A stretch of 32,447 nucleotides of DNA from the NCBI GenBank assembly GCA_964412115.1, contig CAYPMM010000008.1:1-32447 (forward strand), given 5' to 3'. Positions 13,495 to 21,469 of this stretch are shown here, one piece after another; the first letter of the stretch is position 1; the number at the start of each line of letters is the position of its first letter. Source of the stretch: HO2-45-28 sp964412115 (GTDB taxonomy: Bacteria; Patescibacteriota; Minisyncoccia; HO2-45-28). Position numbers and translations under genes: made by a program. The notes beneath the pieces are model-generated. The model was not told where the DNA came from. It saw nothing but the letters and a program-made list of their open reading frames with translations, and ran no database searches.

Positions 13495-14098
13495 AATTAA
13501 AAACCGGCTCTATTATCTTTTCGGCTTCAGTCAAACTCAAACCCGCCCTCAACAAGGGCGCCGACAAAAAACCTCCGCTTTGAAGTTTTTCAGCGTCAAA
13601 ACGGGTAACACCGCGCGTTTCCATATAAAAAATATTTTCATCCGAAACACGCGACACCGTGGAAGCATGCCCGGCCCTATCAACTTCAGACGTTTTAATC
13701 TCAAGGCGCGGGTCTATCCGGCAGTTGGCATCTTCAAATAAAAGAGCTCGCCCGTCAAGCCATATATTTGAATGGCGCGCCTCTTTTTCCGCTCTGGCCG
13801 CGCCCATAACCTTAACTTTCGCCATGCCGCGCCCGATCCCACTAATATATGTATCGGACGATGAGTGTTTTCCGATATGGTTGACAGTCATGTTTATATT
13901 ATACTCGTTTGACTTTGAGGCGTAAAAAATAAAAACATTTTTTAATTTGGCGTAATCGGCCAATTCAAAAGCAATTTCGCCTGAAAATTTTTCGGGCAAA
14001 AAAAGGCGCCAGAAAAAAGTTTTTTCCTCTCCTTTCGCCAATTTTATGGTTTTATTGAAATTTTCGCTTAAATCAAAAATATCCATGTTAGCCGACAC
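13487..14098 (-). CDS. sufD: SufD-like assembly protein, short form
   Basis: A 203-residue member of the SufB/SufD family, placed between sufB and sufS. It keeps the beta-helix core (ARAEKEARHSNIWLDGRALL, then the HASTVSRV and FYMETRGV segments found near the C-terminus of SufB/SufD). E. coli SufD has 423 residues, so the N-terminal half is missing. SufD forms the SufBC2D complex with SufB and SufC. Starts 11 nt inside the sufB end and overlaps sufS by 8 nt. Identity as SufD is inferred from position and the family core. Confidence 0.85.
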   Translation of the reverse strand: MSANMDIFDLSENFNKTIKLAKGEEKTFFWRLFLPEKFSGEIAFELADYAKLKNVFIFYASKSNEYNINMTVNHIGKHSSSDTYISGIGRGMAKVKVMGAARAEKEARHSNIWLDGRALLFEDANCRIDPRLEIKTSEVDRAGHASTVSRVSDENIFYMETRGVTRFDAEKLQSGGFLSAPLLRAGLSLTEAEKIIEPVFNYV

Positions 14099-15479
14099 TG
14101 CCTTCCATTTCTAATCTTAATAAATGGTTTAGTTCCGCGGCATATTCCATGGGCAGTTCGCGCGTAAGATCGCTCAAAAAGCCCGATATCAGAAGTCCGG
14201 TCGCGTCCGAGTCCTTAATTCCGCGAGATGCAAGATAAAAAATTTTGTCCTCCCCTATTTTTGAAACAGACGCCTCGTGCTCAACGGCAGATGACGGCTC
14301 TTTAATATCCATAGTCGGGTAAGTGTCGGAGCGGGACTTCTCATCAAGTAAAAGCGCATCGCAGACAACTTTGCTTTTTGAGTTTTTGGCCCCTTTTATA
14401 ATTTTAACCATGCCCCGATAACTCGTTCTGCCCCCATCTTTGGCAACCGACTTGGAAACGATACGGCTTGAGGTCTCGGGCGCTAAATGAATCGCTTTTG
14501 CTCCCGCATCCTGATGCTGGCCTTCACCCGCGTATGCTAAAGATAAAACGGAACCGCGGGCTTTTCGTCCTTTTAAAATCACGCTCGGATATTTCATTGT
14601 CACGCCTGAACCGATATTGCCGTCAATCCACTCAACATTCGCCTCCTCCTCCACAAAAGCACGCTTGGTCACGAGATTGTAAACATTTTTAGACCAGTTT
14701 TGGACCGTGGTGTAGCGGACGCTTGCCCCTTTTTTTGCAATAATTTCAACGACCGCCGAGTGAAGCGATGTTGTTGAATAATTCGGAGCAGTACAACCCT
14801 CAATATAATGAACGGACGCGCCCTCCTCGGCAATTATAAGCGTTCGCTCAAACTGACCCATATTTTTGGCGTTGATTCTGAAATACGCCTGTAAAGGTAT
14901 TTCAACTTTTACGTCCTTTGGAACAAAAACAAAACTTCCTCCGGACCAAACCGCGGAATTAAGAGCCGAGAGTTTGTTATCCGCGGGCGGAATAACCGAG
15001 CCAAAATATTTCTTGAAAATTTCTGGATATTTTTTGTAAGCCGTGTCGGTATCACAAAAAATGACGCCTTTATCCGCCCAATTGCCTTTCATATTATTAT
15101 AGACGACTTCGGAATCATACTGCGCCGAAACGCCGGCCAAATATTTCCGTTCGGCTTCCGGTATTCCCAATTTTTCAAAAGTATTTTTTATATATGACGG
15201 CACTTCGTCCCAGCTGACCCCCTGCCGCTCTGCCGGACGAACAAAATAAACAACGTTGTTAAAATCAATACCCGACAAATCCGCTCCCCATTCGGGCATT
15301 TTTTTGCTTTCAAAAATCTTGAGCGAGCGCAAACGAAAATCACGCATCCATTTGTCTTCGCCTTTAATGGCTGCGAGTTCCCGCACGACATTTTCTGAAA
15401 GCCCCGCCCGAAAAGCGCTCACCGGCTTTTCCTTGTCAAAAAACCCGTATTTATATTTAAACGTTTTTATATCGGACAT
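14088..15479 (-). CDS. sufB: Fe-S cluster assembly protein SufB
   Basis: A 463-residue scaffold of the SUF system. Recognisable blocks include KGNWADKGVIFCDTD, VWSGGSFVFVPK, EGASVHYIEGCTAP (with the conserved cysteine) and the C-terminal SAVEHEASVSKIGEDKIFYL. Length is close to the usual 470-495 aa. SufB receives sulfur and iron and builds the cluster on the SufBC2D complex in the cytosol. Its start overlaps sufC by 13 nt and its end overlaps sufD by 11 nt, so translation is probably coupled. Confidence 0.95.
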   Translation of the reverse strand: MSDIKTFKYKYGFFDKEKPVSAFRAGLSENVVRELAAIKGEDKWMRDFRLRSLKIFESKKMPEWGADLSGIDFNNVVYFVRPAERQGVSWDEVPSYIKNTFEKLGIPEAERKYLAGVSAQYDSEVVYNNMKGNWADKGVIFCDTDTAYKKYPEIFKKYFGSVIPPADNKLSALNSAVWSGGSFVFVPKDVKVEIPLQAYFRINAKNMGQFERTLIIAEEGASVHYIEGCTAPNYSTTSLHSAVVEIIAKKGASVRYTTVQNWSKNVYNLVTKRAFVEEEANVEWIDGNIGSGVTMKYPSVILKGRKARGSVLSLAYAGEGQHQDAGAKAIHLAPETSSRIVSKSVAKDGGRTSYRGMVKIIKGAKNSKSKVVCDALLLDEKSRSDTYPTMDIKEPSSAVEHEASVSKIGEDKIFYLASRGIKDSDATGLLISGFLSDLTRELPMEYAAELNHLLRLEMEGSVG

Positions 15480-16198
15480 TTTAGGTATGAATAGCCCGAC
15501 TCGCCTATGCGCTCGGCTAAATCCGCTTCTCCGCTTTTTACGATTTTGCCGTCCATCATTATGTGGACCCTGTCGGGTTTAATATATTTTAAAATTCTTT
15601 GATAGTGGGTTATTAAAATTACGGCAGTTTTTTGTTCGCGCATCAGGTCAATCTCTTCCCCTATTTTTTTAAGCGCGTCAACGTCCAAACCCGTGTCAAT
15701 TTCATCAAAAATGGCGAGGCGGGGTTTTAACATCTGCGATTGCGCGAGTTCAAGTTTTTTTCGCTCCCCACCCGAGGCACCGTCATTCACCGGACGCATT
15801 ATAAATTCGTCCGAAAGGCCTATTTTTGAAAATCTGCCGGCAATTTCGTCTCTTAAACCAAAAACATCGGAAGAGTTTTTGGCTGACTGCATCAACGAAA
15901 AAAAACTGACACCCTCAAGGGCGAGCGGATTTTGGAACCCGAGAAAAATTCCTAGGCGCGCCCGCTCATCCGTTTTTAGATTGTTCAATTTTTTGCCTCC
16001 GAAAATAATTTCCCCTTTTTCAACTTTATGAGCCGGATGTCCCATGACGCACAAAGACAGCGTGCTTTTGCCCGACCCATTGGGGCCCATAATCACATGC
16101 GCCTCGCCCGCGCCAACCCCCAAATCAACCCCGTTTAAAATTTTGTTGCCGTCAACCGACGAGTTTAAATTTTTTATCTCCAAAAGCGTCTTTACCAT
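15467..16198 (-). CDS. sufC: SUF system ATPase SufC
   Basis: A 243-residue ABC-type ATPase without membrane domain. Walker A GPNGSGKS at about 38-45, signature ASGGERKKLELAQ, Walker B LAIFDEIDTGLD and the SufC-typical HYQRIL near the end. It powers the SufBCD scaffold. I start at ATG 16198; two TTG codons precede it in frame but lie too close to the probable extended -10 box (TGC-TAATTT, 16210-16205), which ends 6 nt upstream and suggests a leaderless transcript. First gene of the four-gene suf operon. Confidence 0.95.
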   Translation of the reverse strand: MVKTLLEIKNLNSSVDGNKILNGVDLGVGAGEAHVIMGPNGSGKSTLSLCVMGHPAHKVEKGEIIFGGKKLNNLKTDERARLGIFLGFQNPLALEGVSFFSLMQSAKNSSDVFGLRDEIAGRFSKIGLSDEFIMRPVNDGASGGERKKLELAQSQMLKPRLAIFDEIDTGLDVDALKKIGEEIDLMREQKTAVILITHYQRILKYIKPDRVHIMMDGKIVKSGEADLAERIGESGYSYLKCPI

Positions 16199-16262
16199 CA
16201 ACAAAAATTAGCATGCCAAATTCTCAAAATCCAGCCGAAACACCAAAAAACCGCCTAAAATA

Positions 16263-16304
16263 AAAGTACCCATTCTTTTGCGATCGCAAGAGAATGGGTA
16301 CTTT
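16263..16304 (-). terminator. Long hairpin terminator after the ndh gene
   Basis: A 42-bp nearly perfect palindrome centred on GCGATCGC, with one G-U-compatible mismatch, followed on the minus strand by TTTTATTTTA-type sequence. It separates the ndh gene from sufC. Confidence 0.75.
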
Positions 16305-16356
16305 AAATTATTGGGAAATCTTGGGAAATCAGTGAAATTTTTTTAAAATCGGGGAA

Positions 16357-17586
16357 TTAAAACCTCGCGCCGCGAAGCCACACCTTAAACGCTTTTCTAA
16401 AAGGTAATATGCTCAAAAAATACTTCAGGGCTACGAAACGTTTGAGATACCACGGCAAAAATCCAAACAGTTTAATAAACCCCAAATCCGCCACGGCATA
16501 TTTTCCGCCGAGAGGCATGATAAATTTTGATTCCCGCGGATGATATTTAAAAACTTTCCGGCCGTGAAGCTGTCTTTTAATTGAGTAAGCGGCGTATTGT
16601 CCTTGCGATATGGCGGTCTGGCTTGTCATCGGCATCGGCTTTCCCCCGACCCCCTCGCAAAAAGCAATGTCGCCTACGGCATATATGTTTTGGGTATTTC
16701 CGGCCCTCAAATACGCGTCAACCGTTATGCATGATTTAACCAGCTCCGCCCCGGCCATTTTTTCACCCAAAGGATTCGCTTTAACGCCCGCGGTCCAAAC
16801 CAAAATGTCAAAACTAACATCTTTTCCGCTTTTAAGCCTTATAAAACTATCCCGCACATCAATTATGGGATCGGAAAGTGAAATTTTTACGCCTAATTTT
16901 TTTAAACGCTCTTCGGCCTTGTGTCTCGCCCAATCGCTTAAGGGGCCGAGGATTTTAGGAGATGCTTCAACCATTGACACCGAAACGCTTTCTCTCGGAT
17001 GGCCGTGAATGCGCGAAAGATTGTCGGAATACCCCACAAGCTCGCTTGCCACCTCCGCGCCCGTAAATCCCCCTCCGCCGACAACTATATTTATAGGGTC
17101 TTTTTTTCCTTTTCTTTCAAAAACTTCATCAACGGAATTGCGGACATTCAGCGAATCGGCCGTGGTTTTAAATTCCAAAGCGCGCGATTTAAGGCCCGGT
17201 ATACCGTAAAAATTAGTTACCGAGCCCGCGGCAATAATCAGCCAATCGTATTTAATTGTTTCGCCGGAAGACAAACTGACGGCATTTTGCCCAATATCAA
17301 AACCAGCAACCTCGCCGGTTAAAAGCTCGACGTTTTCGTGGCCCTCAAAAATTTCTTGCAAAGGTATGGAAACGCTTGAAAACATCAGCCGAAATTTTGA
17401 AGGCCCGAAATGCTCTTTGTGGTCACGCGTCGGCGAAAGAAGCTTGTAGTAATCCGCCGGATACGAGTGATATCCGTTTTTGTCAATAAGGATTATTTTT
17501 AAATCATATTTGTGCCGCGACAAATCAAGAACAGCCCGAACGCCGCCAAACGCTCCGCCCACCACGACAACCGTTTTTTTAACCAT
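16357..17586 (-). CDS. Type II NADH dehydrogenase-like FAD oxidoreductase
   Basis: A flavoprotein of 409 residues with an N-terminal FAD-binding Rossmann motif (VVVVGGAFGGVRA, about 6-18), a second nucleotide-binding motif (NIVVGGGGFTGAEVASEL) for NAD(P)H, and the second FAD motif NIYAVGDIAF. It resembles NDH-2 and related pyridine-nucleotide:quinone oxidoreductases, which pass electrons from NADH to quinone without pumping protons. The hydrophobic, basic C-terminus (LPWYLKRFVALKYFLSILPF) could attach it to the membrane. I start at ATG 17586 because the -10 box TAAAAT (17598-17593) directly abuts the earlier ATG at 17592. A single gene with its own terminator. The natural electron acceptor is unknown. 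Confidence 0.85.
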   Translation of the reverse strand: MVKKTVVVVGGAFGGVRAVLDLSRHKYDLKIILIDKNGYHSYPADYYKLLSPTRDHKEHFGPSKFRLMFSSVSIPLQEIFEGHENVELLTGEVAGFDIGQNAVSLSSGETIKYDWLIIAAGSVTNFYGIPGLKSRALEFKTTADSLNVRNSVDEVFERKGKKDPINIVVGGGGFTGAEVASELVGYSDNLSRIHGHPRESVSVSMVEASPKILGPLSDWARHKAEERLKKLGVKISLSDPIIDVRDSFIRLKSGKDVSFDILVWTAGVKANPLGEKMAGAELVKSCITVDAYLRAGNTQNIYAVGDIAFCEGVGGKPMPMTSQTAISQGQYAAYSIKRQLHGRKVFKYHPRESKFIMPLGGKYAVADLGFIKLFGFLPWYLKRFVALKYFLSILPFRKAFKVWLRGARF

Positions 17587-17605
17587 AATCATATTTTAAA
17601 CCATT

Positions 17606-17634
17606 TTGCTTTTTAAAATAAGATGATTTATAAT
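17606..17634 (+). promoter_or_regulatory. Promoter of the four-helix membrane protein gene
   Basis: TTGCTT (17606-17611), 17-bp spacer, TATAAT (17629-17634), divergent from the ndh promoter. Confidence 0.75.
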
Positions 17635-17667
17635 CGGAACAGCTGTTTTTTAAAAAGGAGTGGAGCC

Positions 17668-18156
17668 GTGCTTAAGATGCTCGGCGCCGGCGCGTTTGTA
17701 ACCGGCCTGGTGCTGACTATTTTCTACCTTGTTTTCAGCTGGTATAAAAATAATATAAAAATCATAGAGGAAGCTGTCGGCCGGGCTGACGATGCGTATT
17801 TGCTGATGGGAAGTCTTTTTGTAGCCGGCGTTATAGTTTTAATTGTCGCTAGCGCCGCGGCCATAAGCTCTTTCGGCATAAAAACCGGATCCACTCAAAT
17901 CGCCATAGCGTCTCTTGCGATCAATGCTTCAATGTTCGTTCCGGAAAATTATATGCGGCCATATATGACCCTGATTCTCTTTATTTTGTCTTTTGGATAC
18001 GCCTTGTGGGGGGTGGTGGTGGCGAGAGAATGCGCCGAAAAACTTGGCTCAACAAAAAAATTTGCCTGGACTTACTCTATGACCGAACTTGTAATAATGT
18101 CCATTGGTATCGCCGCCATCTTCAGTATCATGACTCTCCCGCCGATAAAACCGTAA
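17668..18156 (+). CDS. Membrane protein with four helices
   Basis: A 162-residue integral membrane protein. I start at GTG 17668 because AAGGAG lies 7 nt upstream; a longer frame to 17623 would overlap the promoter. Hydrophobic segments are at about 6-26, 46-66, 80-112 and 136-156. There are no recognised catalytic motifs. It is followed after 24 bp by the HExxH protein gene, probably in the same transcript, so the two may act together. Function unknown. Confidence 0.75.
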   Translation: MLKMLGAGAFVTGLVLTIFYLVFSWYKNNIKIIEEAVGRADDAYLLMGSLFVAGVIVLIVASAAAISSFGIKTGSTQIAIASLAINASMFVPENYMRPYMTLILFILSFGYALWGVVVARECAEKLGSTKKFAWTYSMTELVIMSIGIAAIFSIMTLPPIKP

Positions 18157-18180
18157 ATCCGCCAAACGCCGGAGGATAAA

Positions 18181-18618
18181 ATGGAAGCATTGATGCTGTC
18201 GCTGCTAGTTTGGTTGGGAATGAATACGGATTTCAACTTGCCCAAAGACAAGTCCGAACTGCCAAAAATTGAATATAAAACGGCGGAAGCAATGAAAATA
18301 ATAGTATACGGAGTAATAGATTCAACTATCCATAAAGAAGTAAGGGCAAGTTATGACAAAAAAATTTTATATCTGCCGAAAGATTTTAACCCGAAAGATT
18401 TCAGAGACCAGAGAACAATGCTTCACGAGCTGGTCCATTTTCTTCAGGATTACAACAAAAGGAAATACGCCTGCCGAAATGTCGCCGAGGTTGAAGCTTA
18501 CACGATAGCAACACGCTGGGGCGAGAAACACGGTATAGAAGATGATTACGCCGCGATATGGATATTCGGCCCGCGCGGATGCATACAGGAAATGCCCTCG
18601 GATTTTCCGAATTATTAA
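18181..18618 (+). CDS. Small HExxH-motif protein (putative metalloprotease)
   Basis: A 145-residue protein with HELVH in MLHELVHFLQ (about 82-86), followed about 20 residues later by AEVEAY, whose glutamate could be the third zinc ligand. This layout matches small gluzincin-like metallopeptidase domains. The hydrophobic start (LMLSLLVWLGM) may be an anchor or poor signal peptide. GGAGG lies just before the ATG. Downstream partner of the four-helix membrane protein, with a terminator after it. Activity is inferred from the motif only. Confidence 0.75.
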   Translation: MEALMLSLLVWLGMNTDFNLPKDKSELPKIEYKTAEAMKIIVYGVIDSTIHKEVRASYDKKILYLPKDFNPKDFRDQRTMLHELVHFLQDYNKRKYACRNVAEVEAYTIATRWGEKHGIEDDYAAIWIFGPRGCIQEMPSDFPNY

Positions 18619-18620
18619 AA

Positions 18621-18652
18621 CCCCGCTCTGCAAACGCAGGCGGGGTTGTTTT
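18621..18652 (+). terminator. Intrinsic terminator after the HExxH gene
   Basis: CCCCGC-T-CTGC pairs with GCAG-GCGGGG around AAAC, then TTGTTTT. Confidence 0.88.
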
Positions 18653-18660
18653 GATTCCGG

Positions 18661-18732
18661 AGCCGCCCCCGAGATTCGAACTCGGAACCTACGGTTTACA
18701 AAACCGTTGCTCTGCCATTGAGCTAGGGCGGC
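18661..18732 (-). tRNA. tRNA-Thr (anticodon UGU)
   Basis: Minus-strand cloverleaf: acceptor GCCGCCC/GGGCGGC, D-stem GCTC/GAGC, anticodon stem ACGGT/ACCGT with loop TTTGTAA (anticodon TGT), T-arm CCGAG-TTCGAAT-CTCGG, discriminator T. CCA is not encoded. It complements the GGU tRNA-Thr at 1668-1740. Confidence 0.95.
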
Positions 18733-18737
18733 TTTTT

Positions 18738-19196
18738 CTATTTTTCAGAATCTTTTGTTCTATTGTTTTCTTCGTTGTTTTGCAGACCGTTTTTCAACCC
18801 ATTTTTGGCTTCGTTCATCTCATTCCAAAATTCGGAGTTTTTACTTCCGCCGTTACCATTTCCGTTGCCGTTTTTAATAGCAATCCTCTTTCCGTGAAAA
18901 TAATCGGAAAGACGGTGCAAAAAAACTTCAGCCCTTAAAACAAGGAGCCTGAAACGGCATAAAAATTTTTCTCCGATTTTAAACATTGCCGGCCGGACAG
19001 AGCTTGCGACAAATTCTTCAAATGGCCGGATTACGCCGTGGCGCATAAAATCAAAAAAAGGCGGCAATCCCTCAATTTTAAGTTTTTCTTCGCCTTCGGG
19101 GATAAACCGGGAAACCAAAACCTGGCGCCCCACAATCAAAAGCGCGCCGATAAAACCCAAAACAGCTAAAGACGCAAAAAATATCAAAACAAACAT
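18738..19196 (-). CDS. Hypothetical single-pass membrane protein
   Basis: A 152-residue protein with one N-terminal helix (about 2-24), a basic/hydrophobic middle (about 45-105), and a low-complexity tail rich in Asn, Gly, Lys and Glu (NGNGNGNGG onward), probably disordered. A -10 box TATAAT (19209-19204) ends 7 nt before the ATG and overlaps the stop of tsf, pointing to a leaderless transcript separate from or added to the rpsB-tsf one. No family recognised. Confidence 0.7.
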   Translation of the reverse strand: MFVLIFFASLAVLGFIGALLIVGRQVLVSRFIPEGEEKLKIEGLPPFFDFMRHGVIRPFEEFVASSVRPAMFKIGEKFLCRFRLLVLRAEVFLHRLSDYFHGKRIAIKNGNGNGNGGSKNSEFWNEMNEAKNGLKNGLQNNEENNRTKDSEK

Positions 19197-19204
19197 GGTG
19201 TATA

Positions 19205-19654
19205 TTATAAATTTATTCTATAAAATTTAGCCACCTCTATTTTTTCTCCGAATTTGGCTATGGCTTCTTTGACACGGTCCCCCGCAGTTTTAGACTGGTC
19301 TTTTAGAAACGGCTGAGCCAGAAGTTCGTCAACGCTTTCGGCATCCGATGCCGCCACCTGCATGGCCAAATCGTGCGCAAGCGCCCTAAATTCTTCATTT
19401 TTTGCCACAAAGTCCGTTTCGGTCCTGACTTCTATTATCGCGCCGAGCTTTCGGTCGGGATGCAAATAAATGTCCACGGCTCCGGCTTTGGTTTCTCTGG
19501 ATAATTTTTTTTCGGCAAGTTCAATCCCGCGTTTTTTTAGCGCTTCAAGAGCTTTATTAACGTCGCCTCCGGACTCATCCAGAGCTTTTTTGCAGTAAGA
19601 TATGGATGCGCCGCAAATTGAGCGTAATTTTTTTACCGTTTCAAGATCAGACAT
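19205..19654 (-). CDS. tsf: Elongation factor Ts, short form
   Basis: A 149-residue EF-Ts, the nucleotide exchange factor for EF-Tu. The N-terminal UBA-like domain (about 1-50, VKKLRSICGASISYCKKAL) and the signature TDFVAKNEEF (about 79-88) that contacts EF-Tu are clear. Typical bacterial EF-Ts is about 200-290 residues; here most of the C-terminal core and the dimerisation module are absent, as in other short forms. It follows rpsB with an 8-nt overlap, the standard rpsB-tsf pair. Confidence 0.93.
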   Translation of the reverse strand: MSDLETVKKLRSICGASISYCKKALDESGGDVNKALEALKKRGIELAEKKLSRETKAGAVDIYLHPDRKLGAIIEVRTETDFVAKNEEFRALAHDLAMQVAASDAESVDELLAQPFLKDQSKTAGDRVKEAIAKFGEKIEVAKFYRINL

Positions 19655-20420
19655 TGTCTTTTGAAGCGGGCTCCGCCAAGGGCGGAACTGGCTCCGGAAT
19701 AATTTGACTTCCGGTTTTATAGGCTTCCACCAGACGGTCCAGAATATATTTGATGCTGGAACGCGATGAATCGTTGGCCGGAACGGAATACGCCACGGAA
19801 TCCGGGTCAGAATCCATATTCATAACCCCCACGGTCTTAATTCCGATTTTACGCGCTTCCCTGGTTGCCGTTTTTTCTTCCTTGGGGTCAATTATCAGCA
19901 TAACGTCGGGCAGTTTTTTAAGCGACGTCAGGCCGTAAAACTTCCGCTCAAGCTTTGTAATTTCTTCCCCGATAACCAATTGCTCTTTTTTGGTATATTT
20001 GGCAAGCTCTCCGGAAGCCTTTTTTGCTTTCAGGTCCTCAAGGTGTTCAATTCGTTTTTGCAGGGAGCTGAAATTGGTCAAAAGCCCTCCCGGCCAGCGC
20101 CGTATTGAATAGGGCATTCCCAGTTCTTCTCCGGCCTTCTCCACGAAAGGTGCCGCCGACGGCTTGGAGCCGACCAGAAGCACGGACTTGTGTTCGGAGG
20201 CGATTTTCTTTAAAAATTCCTCGGCCGCGCGCAGTTTTTCGCGTATTTTTTCCAAATCAAAAACCTCCACGTTGTTTCTGGAGCCAAATATGTACGGCTT
20301 CATTTTTGGATGTCTGCGGGTGCGGGAATAGCCAAAATACAAACCGGCCCTGAACATTTCTTCTATTTCAGGGTCAACGCTTATTGGGTCTGACGGCTCT
20401 TTAACTTCTATTTCAGGCAT
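19647..20420 (-). CDS. rpsB: 30S ribosomal protein S2
   Basis: S2 of 257 residues, with FGYSRTRRHPKMKPYIFG, RWPGGLLTNF and PDVMLIIDPKEEKTATREA as family hallmarks, and a Pro-rich tail (IPEPVPPLAEPA). I start at ATG 20420: an upstream TTG at 20456 is the -35 box, and the -10 box TAAAAT (20433-20428) ends 7 nt before this ATG, so the mRNA is leaderless. Transcribed with tsf, divergent from rpmE across a shared promoter. Confidence 0.95.
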   Translation of the reverse strand: MPEIEVKEPSDPISVDPEIEEMFRAGLYFGYSRTRRHPKMKPYIFGSRNNVEVFDLEKIREKLRAAEEFLKKIASEHKSVLLVGSKPSAAPFVEKAGEELGMPYSIRRWPGGLLTNFSSLQKRIEHLEDLKAKKASGELAKYTKKEQLVIGEEITKLERKFYGLTSLKKLPDVMLIIDPKEEKTATREARKIGIKTVGVMNMDSDPDSVAYSVPANDSSRSSIKYILDRLVEAYKTGSQIIPEPVPPLAEPASKDNV

Positions 20421-20427
20421 AGGTGGT

Positions 20428-20477
20428 ATTTTAAGACATTGGCGGCAATTGCGCAAGAGAAGCTTTTATGCTAGTAT
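20428..20477. promoter_or_regulatory. Divergent promoters sharing the palindrome TTGCGCAA
   Basis: TTGCGCAA (20449-20456) supplies a -35 TTGCGC on each strand. Minus strand: 17-bp spacer then TAAAAT (20433-20428) for rpsB. Plus strand: 17-bp spacer then an extended -10, TGC-TAGTAT (20472-20477), for rpmE. Each -10 box ends 7 nt before its ATG. Confidence 0.8.
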
Positions 20478-20484
20478 TTAACAC

Positions 20485-20724
20485 ATGAAAAAAGATATAC
20501 ATCCGGCATATTATCCCCAGGCGACCATAAAATGCGCCTGTGGAAAAACTTATAAAGTCGGGTCAACCAAAGAAACAATAGAGGTTGAGATTTGCGCCAA
20601 TTGCCATCCGTTTTTCACCGGACAAGAAAAGCTTATTGACACCGCCGGCCGTGTTGAAAAATTCAGGGCCAAAAGAGAGAGGGCGGCCACGGCAAAAACT
20701 GCGGCAAAAAAGAAAAAGAAATGA
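20485..20724 (+). CDS. rpmE: 50S ribosomal protein L31
   Basis: A 79-residue L31 of the zinc-containing type: CAC near residue 17 and CANC near residue 37 provide the zinc ligands, and CHPFFTGQEKLIDTAGRVEKF is the family signature. The C-terminus is an Ala/Lys tail ending in five lysines. Leaderless from the shared promoter with rpsB. Its TGA stop overlaps the ATG of the release factor gene (ATGA), so the two are translationally coupled. Confidence 0.95.
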   Translation: MKKDIHPAYYPQATIKCACGKTYKVGSTKETIEVEICANCHPFFTGQEKLIDTAGRVEKFRAKRERAATAKTAAKKKKK

Positions 20725-21443
20725 ATCCGCGGTCTGTAATTCTTGAAATAAGAGCCGGCGCGGGCGGGCACGAAGCTTCGCTTTTTGCATCCGACCTCGC
20801 CAATATGTATACGAAATACGCCCAGAAAAATGGCTGGAAAACGGTTTTTATCGGCTCTTCACCCAGCGATCTTGGCGGATACAAAGAATTTGTGATGGAA
20901 ATAGCGAGCCCTGAAGCATATGAGAAACTAAAACAGGAGGCGGGGGTGCATAGGGTCCAGCGAATACCGTCAACCGAAAAATCGGGACGGGTTCACACCT
21001 CAACGGCATCGGTTGTAATTCTGCCGATTTACCCGGCGGTTGCTTTTGAAATAAAACCGCAGGATATTGAAGTTTCTTTTACCCGCTCCAGCGGACCCGG
21101 CGGACAAAATGTAAATAAAGTTGAGACAGCGGTGCGTATTACCCACAAGCCATCGGGACTTGTCGTTCTTTCGCAAGACCAAAGGAGCCAGCAAGCCAAC
21201 CGCGAAAGAGCGATGGATATTTTACGGGCAAAACTTATTGAAATTGAAGAGACCAAAAAATCCGGCTCCGTTACCGAACAAAGGCGTGAGCAGATCGGAA
21301 CGCAAGACCGTTCCGAAAAAATCCGCACCTATAATTTTCCGCAGGACCGCATTACCGACCACCGAATCGGCAAAAAATGGCATAATATTGAACGCATTTT
21401 GGCCGGCGACCTGGACCCTGTGATCAAGGCTTTTCAAAAATAA
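20721..21443 (+). CDS. prfA: Release factor 1, lacking domain 1
   Basis: A 240-residue class I release factor. The peptidyl-tRNA hydrolysis motif GGQ is at 127-129 (SSGPGGQNVNKVE). The codon-recognition site reads PST (83-85, in HRVQRIPSTEKSGRVHTS), a form of the RF1 PxT motif, so UAA/UAG specificity is expected. In E. coli RF1 (360 aa) GGQ is at about 233; here roughly 106 N-terminal residues are absent and the protein begins right at the ILEIRAGAGG strand. The start overlaps the rpmE stop by 4 nt, so there is no room for domain 1 in frame. It could instead be a release-factor-like rescue protein, though the PxT site argues against that. Confidence 0.85.
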   Translation: MNPRSVILEIRAGAGGHEASLFASDLANMYTKYAQKNGWKTVFIGSSPSDLGGYKEFVMEIASPEAYEKLKQEAGVHRVQRIPSTEKSGRVHTSTASVVILPIYPAVAFEIKPQDIEVSFTRSSGPGGQNVNKVETAVRITHKPSGLVVLSQDQRSQQANRERAMDILRAKLIEIEETKKSGSVTEQRREQIGTQDRSEKIRTYNFPQDRITDHRIGKKWHNIERILAGDLDPVIKAFQK

Positions 21444-21469
21444 AAAAACTCGCGAGGTTAGCTCGCGAG
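21442..21469 (-). terminator. Intrinsic terminator of the SDR gene
   Basis: CTCGCGAG repeated as an 8-bp stem (21469-21462 with 21456-21449, each arm self-palindromic) and followed on the minus strand by seven T. It overlaps the TAA stop at 21458-21460. It may also end the convergent prfA transcript. Confidence 0.85.

Noticed and set aside
16310..16330. TTGGGAAATC direct repeat
   Set aside because: Two 10-bp copies in an AT-rich spacer; likely chance or slippage.
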